From assembly GCA_905373785.1 (NCBI GenBank), contig CAJPUK010000135.1, positions 1 through 5,703 of the forward strand: 5,703 nt of DNA, given 5' to 3'. Positions within the stretch are counted from its first letter, which is position 1. Each line of letters opens with the position of its first letter. Positions 1-5,694 of this stretch are shown here, in pieces. A program made the translations under genes and the position numbers. The notes under the pieces were generated by a model that saw nothing but the letters and a program-made list of their open reading frames with translations, searched no databases and was not told where the DNA came from. The DNA is from an uncultured Johnsonella sp. Its GTDB lineage: Bacteria > Bacillota > Clostridia > Lachnospirales > Lachnospiraceae.

Positions 1-81
1 ACTGAGGAAAATAAGGAAATTAAGGCTACAGAGTCTGCTGAGCAGGAAGTTAAGACAGAGAAGGAAGAAAAACTGAAATAA
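1..81 (+). CDS. 3' end of an unidentified gene (Glu/Lys-rich C-terminal tail)
   Basis: Frame 1 is open from the first base of the window and ends at a TAA at 79-81, giving the last 26 residues of a protein that begins outside the window. Fifteen of these residues are Glu (9) or Lys (6), with no hydrophobic stretch, so the visible part looks like a disordered, highly charged C-terminal tail rather than a folded domain. Such tails occur in many unrelated bacterial proteins and do not identify a family. A long hairpin starts 11 bases after the stop, which supports a real gene end here. The gene is convergent with the pepT unit. The coding call rests on the absence of stops, the tail-like composition and the hairpin. 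The function is unknown. Confidence 0.6.
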   Translation, partial: TEENKEIKATESAEQEVKTEKEEKLK

Positions 82-92
82 ATAAAAATACT

Positions 93-138
93 ATATACCC
101 TCTCTACAGGATATTATTATCCGGTAAAGAGGGTATAT
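93..138. terminator. Long hairpin between convergent genes, probable bidirectional terminator
   Basis: Bases 93-113 pair with 118-138 at 19 of 21 positions. There is an 11-bp outer stem (93-103 with 128-138), then two short inner stems separated by single mismatches (104/127 and 108/123) and a 4-base loop. The outer stem contains CCCTCT against AGAGGG. Read on the minus strand, the hairpin is followed by a T-rich run (complement of 81-90), the form expected of an intrinsic terminator for pepT, which ends 29 bases before it. Read on the plus strand it follows the partial gene closely, but the downstream T tract is weak. Termination is therefore better supported leftward than rightward. Confidence 0.75.
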
Positions 139-167
139 TAATATAAAGCATTTGCTGAATAAATTTT

Positions 168-1385
168 TTAATACTTTAAGTTTACAGCATTTTTAGCAAT
201 CTGAACTATCAGGTCGGCAGCTTTTTTCATATCTTCTATGGCTATCATTTCAAATCTTCCATGGAAGTTATGACCTCCGGCGAAGATATTAGGGCAGGGA
301 AGCCCCATAAATGAAAGTCTGGAGCCGTCAGTGCCGCCACGGATAGGCTGAATAATAGGCTCTATGCCGATTTCCTTCATAGAATTAACAGCCAGGTCTA
401 TAATCTCTGTGTGAGGCTCCACAACCTCTCCCATATTGTAATAAGTATCAATAAGTTCAAGTTTTGCTACATTGCCATATTTTGCATTGATATAATCAAG
501 AGCGGATTGCATAAGTTTCTTTTTTTCTTCAAACTTAAGCCTGTCATGGTCTCTTACTATATATTCAAGACTTGCTGTCTCAATATCTCCCGACATTTCG
601 TTAAGCATAAAGAATCCTTCACGCTTTTCCGTATATTCAGGTCTTTGCTGTGCCGGAAGTAAGGAGTTGAACTCCATAGCTATATAGGAGGCATTAAGCA
701 TGACATTTTTAGCAGTACCGGGATGCACGCTTTTACCCTTTACCGTAAGTATTGCAGCTGCGGCATTGAAACTTTCATACTCAAACTCACCTAATTCTCC
801 TCCATCCATGGTATAAGCAAAATCCGCCCCAAAGCCCTTAACATCAAAGTAGTCGGCACCTCTTCCGATTTCTTCATCAGGTGTAAATGCTATCCTGATA
901 TCCCCATGCTCTATATCAGGATGCTCTATAAGATATTCTACGGCTGTCATAATCTCTGCTATACCTGCCTTATCGTCTGCAGCCAGCAAGGTAGTACCGT
1001 CAGTGGTTATAATAGTCTTACCCACTAATTTCTTAAGTATAGGAAATTCGGCTTCGGTAATACTGTATTCATCATTCAGGCGTATATCACCTCCGGTATA
1101 ATTAACGATTTGAGGGTTGCTACAGCCCCCCCTTAATGCCGGACTGGTATCCACATGAGCTATAAAACCTATACTTGGAGCCGGTTTTTTTGTATTTGAC
1201 TTGAGAGTGGAATATATATAGCCTTCCTTATCAAGTCTCACTTCTAAACCGAGGGATTCAAGCTCGGCTTTGAGCTTATTAAGCAGGTTGAATTGAATAT
1301 CAGTACTCGGTACTGTGGTTGATTTCGGATCCGACATAGTATCAATAGCTATGTAAGAGAGAAATCTTTCAACTATCTTTTCCAT
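168..1385 (-). CDS. pepT: Peptidase T (tripeptide aminopeptidase, M20B family)
   Basis: This is a cytoplasmic zinc aminopeptidase that removes the N-terminal residue from tripeptides, a late step in peptide use. At 405 aa it is close to the 408 aa of E. coli PepT and collinear with it. Visible motifs are the metal site HVDTSP (H77, D79), the ADDKAGIAEIM segment with bridging D137, the catalytic/metal pair PDEE (E171, E172), metal D194 in YTMDGGELGE, H221 of the lid/dimerisation domain in VHPGTAK, and the C-terminal RGGTDGSRLSFMGLPCPN block followed by metal H375 in HNFHG. Residue roles are assigned by comparison with E. coli PepT (H78, D80, D140, E173/E174, D196, H379). The ATG has an AAAGGAG ribosome binding site (1394-1400 on the minus strand) 8 bases upstream. 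The gene lies 37 bases after gdhA with no intervening hairpin, so the two are probably co-transcribed. No key residue is missing. Confidence 0.96.
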   Translation of the reverse strand: MEKIVERFLSYIAIDTMSDPKSTTVPSTDIQFNLLNKLKAELESLGLEVRLDKEGYIYSTLKSNTKKPAPSIGFIAHVDTSPALRGGCSNPQIVNYTGGDIRLNDEYSITEAEFPILKKLVGKTIITTDGTTLLAADDKAGIAEIMTAVEYLIEHPDIEHGDIRIAFTPDEEIGRGADYFDVKGFGADFAYTMDGGELGEFEYESFNAAAAILTVKGKSVHPGTAKNVMLNASYIAMEFNSLLPAQQRPEYTEKREGFFMLNEMSGDIETASLEYIVRDHDRLKFEEKKKLMQSALDYINAKYGNVAKLELIDTYYNMGEVVEPHTEIIDLAVNSMKEIGIEPIIQPIRGGTDGSRLSFMGLPCPNIFAGGHNFHGRFEMIAIEDMKKAADLIVQIAKNAVNLKY

Positions 1386-1422
1386 GTTTTAAACTCCTTT
1401 GAAATGATCGTATATAAATATC

Positions 1423-2757
1423 TTAAACTATCCCCTGTGATATCATTGCCTGTGCAACTTTTTCAAAACCTGCTATGTTGGCTCCGGCAACATAATCACC
1501 CGAAACACCGTATTTTTTAGCTGCATCATCAAGCTTTTTAAATATATCCTTCATTATAAGCTTAAGCCTTGAGTCCACATCTTCAAAAGTCCATGAAAGT
1601 CTCATAGCATTTTGACTTTGCTCAAGTCCCGAAACGGCAACTCCGCCGGCATTGGATGCCTTTCCGGGGATGAAAAGTACCTTATGCTGTTGCAAATAAT
1701 GAGTAGCTTCAAGAGTAGTAGGCATATTTGCCCCTTCCGCCACAGCAAAACAACCGTTTTCCACTAAGGCTTTTGCACCTTCAAGTTCAAGCTCATTTTG
1801 AGTGGCACAGGGAAGGTAAATATCACATTTGATATTCCAGATTCCCTTTCCTTCATGATAGCTTGAACCTGCAACTCTGTCAGCATACTCCTTAATACGT
1901 CCACGCTTAACCTCTTTGATATCCTTAACTACATCCAGGTTTATACCCTTAGGATCGTGTATATAACCGTTGGAGTCGTTAAGAGCGACAACCTTTGCAC
2001 CCAGCTCCATAGCCTTTTGTGCGGCGTAGATGGCTACATTGCCGGAGCCGGTAATTACAACTGTTTTACCTGCTACTTCTTTATTGTTTGCCTTGCACAT
2101 TTCTGCAAGTATATATACAAGACCGTAGCCGGTAGCCTCGGTTCTTGCAAGAGAGCCGCCAAAAGGTATACCCTTGCCGGTAAATACGCCCTCAAAAGAA
2201 GTGCTGAGTCTTTTGTACTGCCCGAACATATATCCGACTTCTCTGCCGCCTACACCTATGTCGCCTGCCGGTACGTCAATATCCTTACCTATGTACTTAT
2301 ATAACTCATTGATGAAACTTTGGCAAAAAGCCATGACTTCCCTGTCGGACTTTCCCTTAGGATCAAAGTTGGCACCGCCTTTACCGCCGCCCATAGGGAG
2401 TCCGGTAAGGGAATTTTTGAAAGTTTGCTCAAATCCTAAGAATTTAAGTATGGATCTGTTTACACTCTTATGGAACCTGATACCTCCTTTGTAAGCCCCT
2501 ATAGAATTATTAAATTGAACTCTATAACCTCTATTGATATGCACTATTCCGTTATCATCCACCCACGGTACCCTGAAAGAAATTATTCTGTCAGGTTCTA
2601 CCATGCGCTCCAGCAGAGCATTCTTACGATACAAGTCCTCATGCTCACTTACAATCGGCTCTAATGATTCCAAAACTTCCTTTACCGCCTGATGAAACTC
2701 AGGCTCATTGGGATTAGTTGTTACTACCTTGTCTAAAACTTCATTAATATAAGACAT
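1423..2757 (-). CDS. gdhA: Glutamate dehydrogenase, hexameric type, probably NADP(H)-dependent
   Basis: The enzyme interconverts glutamate and 2-oxoglutarate plus ammonia in the cytoplasm. At 444 aa it has the usual length of the small hexameric class (about 450 aa). The substrate domain shows YKGGIRFH (K90), the QTFK lysine (K114), the PMGGGKGG catalytic loop (K126) and VPAGDIGVGGREVG (D166). The coenzyme domain has a Rossmann glycine motif GSGNVA (237-242), then LPCATQNEL, AEGANMPTT and NAGGVAVSGLE near S376, and ends in VAGANIAGFEKVA. The assigned roles follow the Clostridium symbiosum and E. coli enzymes. S238 and S262 stand where the NAD-specific C. symbiosum enzyme has F238 and P262. 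The pattern resembles NADP-type enzymes, so I infer NADP(H) use and a possible assimilatory role. The ATG follows an AAGGGGG site (2764-2770) by 6 bases and lies below a good promoter. It is the first gene of the probable gdhA-pepT unit. Confidence 0.96.
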   Translation of the reverse strand: MSYINEVLDKVVTTNPNEPEFHQAVKEVLESLEPIVSEHEDLYRKNALLERMVEPDRIISFRVPWVDDNGIVHINRGYRVQFNNSIGAYKGGIRFHKSVNRSILKFLGFEQTFKNSLTGLPMGGGKGGANFDPKGKSDREVMAFCQSFINELYKYIGKDIDVPAGDIGVGGREVGYMFGQYKRLSTSFEGVFTGKGIPFGGSLARTEATGYGLVYILAEMCKANNKEVAGKTVVITGSGNVAIYAAQKAMELGAKVVALNDSNGYIHDPKGINLDVVKDIKEVKRGRIKEYADRVAGSSYHEGKGIWNIKCDIYLPCATQNELELEGAKALVENGCFAVAEGANMPTTLEATHYLQQHKVLFIPGKASNAGGVAVSGLEQSQNAMRLSWTFEDVDSRLKLIMKDIFKKLDDAAKKYGVSGDYVAGANIAGFEKVAQAMISQGIV

Positions 2758-2790
2758 AGATATCCCCCTTTATATTAAATTTTGAATTAG

Positions 2791-2819
2791 AGTATAGGCG
2801 TATTTTTTTACAAAGTCAA
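2791..2819 (-). promoter_or_regulatory. Sigma-A-like promoter for gdhA-pepT
   Basis: On the minus strand there is a -35 box TTGACT (2814-2819) and a -10 box TATACT (2791-2796), each matching the consensus at five of six bases, separated by exactly 17 bp. The spacer carries a run of seven A. Transcription would start near 2784, leaving a short leader of roughly 25 bases before the gdhA ATG. The match, the spacing and the position make this a strong prediction; no start site was measured. Confidence 0.8.
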
Positions 2820-2827
2820 TAAAAAAA

Positions 2828-2849
2828 TATAGTTATCCGCACAATTATA
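2828..2849. promoter_or_regulatory. Imperfect palindrome midway between the divergent promoters (possible operator)
   Basis: TATAGTT (2828-2834) and AATTATA (2843-2849) form an inverted repeat matching at six of seven positions around an 8-base centre. It lies almost exactly midway between the two -35 boxes (2814-2819 and 2855-2860), where a regulator could affect both promoters. The arms are all A/T except one G, so a chance occurrence in this AT-rich spacer is quite possible. Confidence 0.25.
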
Positions 2850-2854
2850 CAGAG

Positions 2855-2883
2855 TTTACCAAGTGTATTTTTTTTAGTATAAT
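2855..2883 (+). promoter_or_regulatory. Sigma-A-like promoter for the nitroreductase-YitT-AlkD operon
   Basis: A perfect -10 TATAAT (2878-2883) lies 17 bp downstream of a weaker -35 TTTACC (2855-2860, four of six consensus bases). The spacer contains a run of eight T. Transcription would start near 2890, giving a leader of about 110 bases before the ATG at 3002, clearly longer than the gdhA leader. This is predicted from sequence only. Confidence 0.7.
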
Positions 2884-2891
2884 ATAGTATA

Positions 2892-2920
2892 GTTAAGCAA
2901 TTAACATAAAAGTGTTAAGC
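2892..2920. repeat. GTTAAGC direct repeat enclosing a TTAACA/TGTTAA inverted repeat in the leader
   Basis: The heptamer GTTAAGC occurs at 2892-2898 and again at 2914-2920, a 22-bp period or about two helical turns. Overlapping the second copy, TTAACA (2901-2906) and TGTTAA (2913-2918) make a perfect 6-bp inverted repeat with a 6-base gap. The cluster sits at and just after the predicted transcription start of the nitroreductase operon, where a repressor could bind. The base composition makes such short matches fairly likely by chance, so an operator role is only a possibility. Confidence 0.3.
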
Positions 2921-2989
2921 GTATCTACAGTAATAATTAAAAGATTAACGATTATTGCAGCGGCACAGTCTGTAGTAACCAAATTAATT

Positions 2990-2995
2990 AGGAGG
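2990..2995 (+). promoter_or_regulatory. Ribosome binding site that fixes the nitroreductase start
   Basis: AGGAGG lies 6 bases before the ATG at 3002. The frame stays open upstream to a GTG at 2912, but that codon has no Shine-Dalgarno sequence. This site therefore decides in favour of the ATG at 3002. Confidence 0.85.
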
Positions 2996-3001
2996 GGAGT
3001 T

Positions 3002-3661
3002 ATGACATTAAAAGAAGCCATGTGGCAAAGACACACTGTCAGAAAATACGAAGACAGAGCTATAAGTATTGAGCATACTCAGTTAATTGAAACACGTATT
3101 AATGAAAACAATCAAAAATACGGACTTGATTTAAAACTCATACTTAATAATAAACTTGCTTTAAATACCTTTATTAAGCTGTTTTTATCAAGAGGTGTAA
3201 GTAATTATATTGTACTTGCAGCAAAAAATATTAATAACAGTGCGGAAAATTTAGGTTATTGCGGAGCGGATATAATGCTTTATGCTCAAACTTTGGGACT
3301 TAATACTTGGTGGGTAGGAGGAACATTCAGCAAAAAGAATGTTGCAAAGGTTGTAGGTACATCAAATATGGTAGGAATTATTGCCATAGGCTACGGTATG
3401 CTGCAAGGACAGGCTCACAAGTCAAAGACGGCAGAAGAAGTAAGTGCGTATAAGGGTGAGGCTCCGGATTGGTTTAATGAGGGGGTAAATGCCGCTCTGC
3501 TTGCACCTACAGCAATGAACAGACAGGCTTTTCACATAGAAGGAGAAGAAAATAAAGTGCGTATAAGTTATGATAAAGGTGTATGTGACAGAGAAAGTCT
3601 GGGTATAGTAAAGTATCACTTTGAGCTTGGTGCAGGCAGTGATAATTTTGAATGGAATTAG
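3002..3661 (+). CDS. Nitroreductase family protein, TM1586-like (putative FMN oxidoreductase)
   Basis: The 219-aa product resembles the TM1586-type nitroreductases (Pfam TM_nitroreductase), which probably bind FMN and use NAD(P)H; physiological substrates are generally unknown. The N-terminus has RHTVRKY (10-16), the usual flavin-phosphate-binding start of the superfamily. Next come a YCGADIMLYAQTLGLNTWWVGG segment split around residues 86-107, an IAIGYG strand-turn (128-132), APTAMNRQAFH (168-178) and GIVKYHFELGAG (201-212). In classical NfsB-like enzymes the AP(S/T)xxNxQPW motif comes soon after the N-terminal Arg motif. Here it lies near the C-terminus, as in TM1586. The usual QPW is replaced by QAF. 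It is the first gene of a three-gene operon, 18 bases before the YitT-like gene. The start is set by an AGGAGG site; an in-frame GTG 30 codons upstream lacks one. Confidence 0.85.
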   Translation: MTLKEAMWQRHTVRKYEDRAISIEHTQLIETRINENNQKYGLDLKLILNNKLALNTFIKLFLSRGVSNYIVLAAKNINNSAENLGYCGADIMLYAQTLGLNTWWVGGTFSKKNVAKVVGTSNMVGIIAIGYGMLQGQAHKSKTAEEVSAYKGEAPDWFNEGVNAALLAPTAMNRQAFHIEGEENKVRISYDKGVCDRESLGIVKYHFELGAGSDNFEWN

Positions 3662-3679
3662 TTTGAGGGGGAAGAAACT

Positions 3680-4522
3680 GTGAAACTTTTGAAGGAATAT
3701 GCAATTCAAAGCGGAGCTATTGCTATTATAGCCTGTGCGGTATTTTTCTTTCTTATACCCAGCCATACTTCGGTAAGCAGTATAGCGGGTCTGGCGATTA
3801 TTTTAGCAAACTTTATACCTTTGTCGGTTGCCACAATAGTGATGATATTCAACATGGCACTTTTAGTTCTGGCTTTATTTTTGTGTGGAAAGGATTTTTT
3901 TCTTAAGACCACCTATGCGTCAATATTACTGCCGATTTTCCTATATGTGCTTGAGAGGATTTTTCCCAACTTCACTTCACTTACCAACGATCCTATACTT
4001 GATGTGAGTTGCCATATATTTCTGGTAAGCATAGGTCTTGCTATTTTATTTAACCGAAATGCTTCTTCAGGCGGTTTGGATATTATAGGAAAGATACTTA
4101 ATAAGTACTTTAATCTGGATATAGGAAAGTCCATGTCTTTGGTAGGTATGTGTATAGCACTGTCTTCAGCCTTCGTATATGACAGTAAAACCGTTGTCTT
4201 GAGTGTACTCGGAACCTATCTTAACGGTATGGTACTTGATCACTTTATATTCGGGCAGTCATTAAAAAGAAGGGTTTGTATAGTTTCTAAAAAGGAAGAA
4301 GAGGTCAGGAAATTCATTGTAGAAAAGTTGCATAGCGGAGCCACTATTTACGAAGCCATAGGTGCCTACAGCATGGAAATAAAAAGAGAAATCATTACCA
4401 TAGTGGATAAAAGTGAATATCAAAAGCTTATAACATTTTTAAAGAAAACCGATCCGGAAGCTTTTATAACTATATATAAGGTAAGTGATATACATTATGT
4501 ACCTAAAACACAGAAATATTAA
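3680..4522 (+). CDS. YitT family membrane protein (DUF161 plus C-terminal DUF2179)
   Basis: The 280-aa protein has the standard two-part YitT architecture. A membrane domain has hydrophobic segments near residues 10-26, 33-47, 50-70, 76-92, 110-124, 150-167 and 172-190. A soluble C-terminal domain follows at about 197-278. The family signature appears as ILFNRNASSGGLDIIGKIL (122-140) followed by DIGK. The tail shows the DUF2179 pattern GATIYEAIGAYS (220-231) and a DPEAF(I) segment (258-263). The family is widespread in Firmicutes and its transport or signalling role is not established, so no function is assigned. Translation starts at a GTG (3680) with a GAGGGGG site (3665-3671) 8 bases upstream, immediately after the nitroreductase stop. 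This close spacing and the lack of a terminator indicate co-transcription. The AlkD-like gene follows after 21 bases. Confidence 0.9.
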   Translation: MKLLKEYAIQSGAIAIIACAVFFFLIPSHTSVSSIAGLAIILANFIPLSVATIVMIFNMALLVLALFLCGKDFFLKTTYASILLPIFLYVLERIFPNFTSLTNDPILDVSCHIFLVSIGLAILFNRNASSGGLDIIGKILNKYFNLDIGKSMSLVGMCIALSSAFVYDSKTVVLSVLGTYLNGMVLDHFIFGQSLKRRVCIVSKKEEEVRKFIVEKLHSGATIYEAIGAYSMEIKREIITIVDKSEYQKLITFLKKTDPEAFITIYKVSDIHYVPKTQKY

Positions 4523-4528
4523 TAAATT

Positions 4529-4534
4529 AAGGGG
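4529..4534 (+). promoter_or_regulatory. Ribosome binding site supporting a TTG start
   Basis: AAGGGG lies 9 bases before the TTG at 4544. No in-frame ATG occurs until residue 68, well inside the conserved domain. The TTG therefore has to be the start, and this site supports it. Confidence 0.75.
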
Positions 4535-4543
4535 AATAAAAAT

Positions 4544-5230
4544 TTGGACATACAAAAAAGATTATTTGAATTACAGGATAAAGACTATGCCACTTTTCAA
4601 AGCAGATTAGTACCCGACATAGACAGTGAACTTATTATAGGGGTTCGTGTACCTGCACTCAGAAAGTTTGCCAAAGAGCTTAAAAAAAAGCAAGGTTGTG
4701 AAGGCTTTTTAAAAGAACTGCCCCATAAGTACTATGATGAAAATATGTTGCATGGAATCCTTATTTCCGAAATGAAAGATTATATAGGCTGTATAGAAAG
4801 ATTAAATGAGTTTTTACCTTATATAGATAATTGGGCGGTGTGTGATACACTGTCTCCTAAGGTTTTTAAGAAAAATAAGGATACACTCTTAGAAGAGATC
4901 TGTACCTGGTCAAAGTCGAAGAAGACCTATACCTGTAGGTTCGGTATCGGTATGCTGATGAGTCATTTTTTAGATGAAGACTTTAATAAAGAATATTTGA
5001 AATTGCCTGCCGGTATTAAATCAAAAGAGTATTATGTAAATATGATGCTTGCATGGTTTTTCGCTACTGCTTTGGCAAAACAGTGGGAGTCTACACTGCC
5101 CCTTTTTGAAGAAGAAAAGCTTGATGTTTGGGTACATAATAAGGCTATACAAAAAGCCAAGGAAAGTTATAGAATAGATAAAAAAAGAAAGGACTACCTT
5201 CTAAGTCTTAAAAAAAAAGTAAAATACTAA
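4544..5230 (+). CDS. AlkD-like DNA alkylation repair glycosylase (HEAT-repeat family)
   Basis: The 228-aa product belongs to the DNA alkylation repair family (Pfam DNA_alkylation), alpha-helical HEAT-like repeat proteins that excise cationic alkylated bases such as 3- and 7-alkylpurines. The early block IIGVRVPALRKFAK (31-44) is typical of the family. The residues corresponding to the Bacillus cereus AlkD active site are all visible: W97 and D101 in DNWAVCD (AlkD W109, D113), R132 in YTCRFG (R148) and W171 in MMLAWFF (W187). The spacings W-D (4) and R-W (39) are the same as in AlkD. The C-terminal NKAIQKAKES segment also matches the family. This supports an active glycosylase, though substrate range cannot be read from sequence. 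The start is a TTG with an AAGGGG site. It is the last gene of the operon, with a terminator hairpin 4 bases after the stop. Confidence 0.88.
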   Translation: MDIQKRLFELQDKDYATFQSRLVPDIDSELIIGVRVPALRKFAKELKKKQGCEGFLKELPHKYYDENMLHGILISEMKDYIGCIERLNEFLPYIDNWAVCDTLSPKVFKKNKDTLLEEICTWSKSKKTYTCRFGIGMLMSHFLDEDFNKEYLKLPAGIKSKEYYVNMMLAWFFATALAKQWESTLPLFEEEKLDVWVHNKAIQKAKESYRIDKKRKDYLLSLKKKVKY

Positions 5231-5234
5231 ATAT

Positions 5235-5261
5235 AAAACCACTCGCAAGACGGGTGGTTTT
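5235..5261. terminator. Intrinsic terminator shared by two convergent genes
   Basis: AAAACCACTCG (5235-5245) pairs with CGGGTGGTTTT (5251-5261) to form an 11-bp stem with one G-U pair and a 5-base loop. On the plus strand it is followed by a T-rich stretch, ending the operon after the AlkD-like gene. On the minus strand it is followed by TATATTTAGTATTTT-like sequence, so it can also end the DUF4870-like gene, which stops 14 bases away. Confidence 0.85.
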
Positions 5262-5275
5262 GACTTTATTGTAAA

Positions 5276-5623
5276 CTACTTGATAATTTGAATTGATCCT
5301 ATAACAGGTAAAGGTGTTTTAAGCCCTTTTGATACATTTATCATTCCTATGATAGATACAATCAAAAATAAAAGGTATACAATAGATGAAATGAATGATA
5401 TTGCAATAGATAAAAACCAAAATACCGGATTGGTTATATCAATCAAAATAACGAAACTGAGTATGTTCAATACAACTACTCCAATAACTTCAAAGATAAA
5501 TAAATTTAATCCCTGCTTTGCATGAAACTGAACAAACTCATCATCCTTTTCTGTCATAAGTGGAATAAGTGCCAATATCCCCAGATAAGAAAGATAAGTT
5601 ATTCCTTTATTATTTGTACCCAT
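5276..5623 (-). CDS. Small membrane protein, DUF4870/Tic20-like
   Basis: The 115-aa protein begins with a short segment YLSYLGILALIPLM (10-23), then a charged KDDEF turn and the FHAKQGLNLF motif (33-42) that is characteristic of the DUF4870/Tic20-like family. Further hydrophobic segments span roughly 42-61 and 67-95. The C-terminus is NVSKGLKTPLPVIGSI, also usual for the family. It probably crosses the membrane three or four times. The biochemical role of the bacterial proteins is not known. The ATG follows a perfect AGGAGG (5632-5637 on the minus strand) by 8 bases and lies below its own promoter, so it is a single-gene unit convergent with the AlkD-like gene. The family call rests on the FHAKQG motif, length and topology. 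Confidence 0.85.
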   Translation of the reverse strand: MGTNNKGITYLSYLGILALIPLMTEKDDEFVQFHAKQGLNLFIFEVIGVVVLNILSFVILIDITNPVFWFLSIAISFISSIVYLLFLIVSIIGMINVSKGLKTPLPVIGSIQIIK

Positions 5624-5665
5624 AAAGAAATCCTCCTTTATATTTTCTGACTAACGTAGAGTGAT

Positions 5666-5694
5666 ATTATAATAGATAGATTAAAAATTAGCAA
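5666..5694 (-). promoter_or_regulatory. Sigma-A-like promoter for the DUF4870-like gene
   Basis: On the minus strand a perfect -10 TATAAT (5666-5671) lies 17 bp downstream of a partial -35 TTGCTA (5689-5694, four of six consensus bases). Transcription would start near 5659, about 36 bases before the ATG. The spacing and the perfect -10 favour a real promoter. Confidence 0.7.

Noticed and set aside
147..169. AGC/GCT mini-hairpin followed by T6 as a plus-strand terminator
   Set aside because: The stem is only 3-4 bp with a very small loop. The T run overlaps the pepT stop codon and is explained as part of the gene end.
411..662. Plus-strand open frame inside pepT
   Set aside because: It lies antisense to conserved peptidase T sequence and its translation shows no family features.
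1957..2664. Plus-strand open frames within gdhA (1957-2304, 2174-2494, 2470-2664)
   Set aside because: They are antisense to a clearly conserved glutamate dehydrogenase and have no ribosome binding site or recognisable protein features.
2801..2875. Phased A/T tracts forming a curved-DNA element
   Set aside because: The three runs (centres near 2806, 2824 and 2871) are not spaced at helical-repeat multiples, so phased bending is not supported.
2912..3001. In-frame 30-codon N-terminal extension of the nitroreductase from a GTG at 2912
   Set aside because: The GTG has no Shine-Dalgarno sequence, while the ATG at 3002 has AGGAGG at good spacing. The conserved family start (RHTVRKY) lies 10 residues after that ATG.
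3422..4134. Minus-strand open frames across the nitroreductase and YitT-like genes (3422-3766, 3507-3704, 3706-3912, 3913-4134)
   Set aside because: They run opposite to conserved genes and span a gene junction. They have no family motif.
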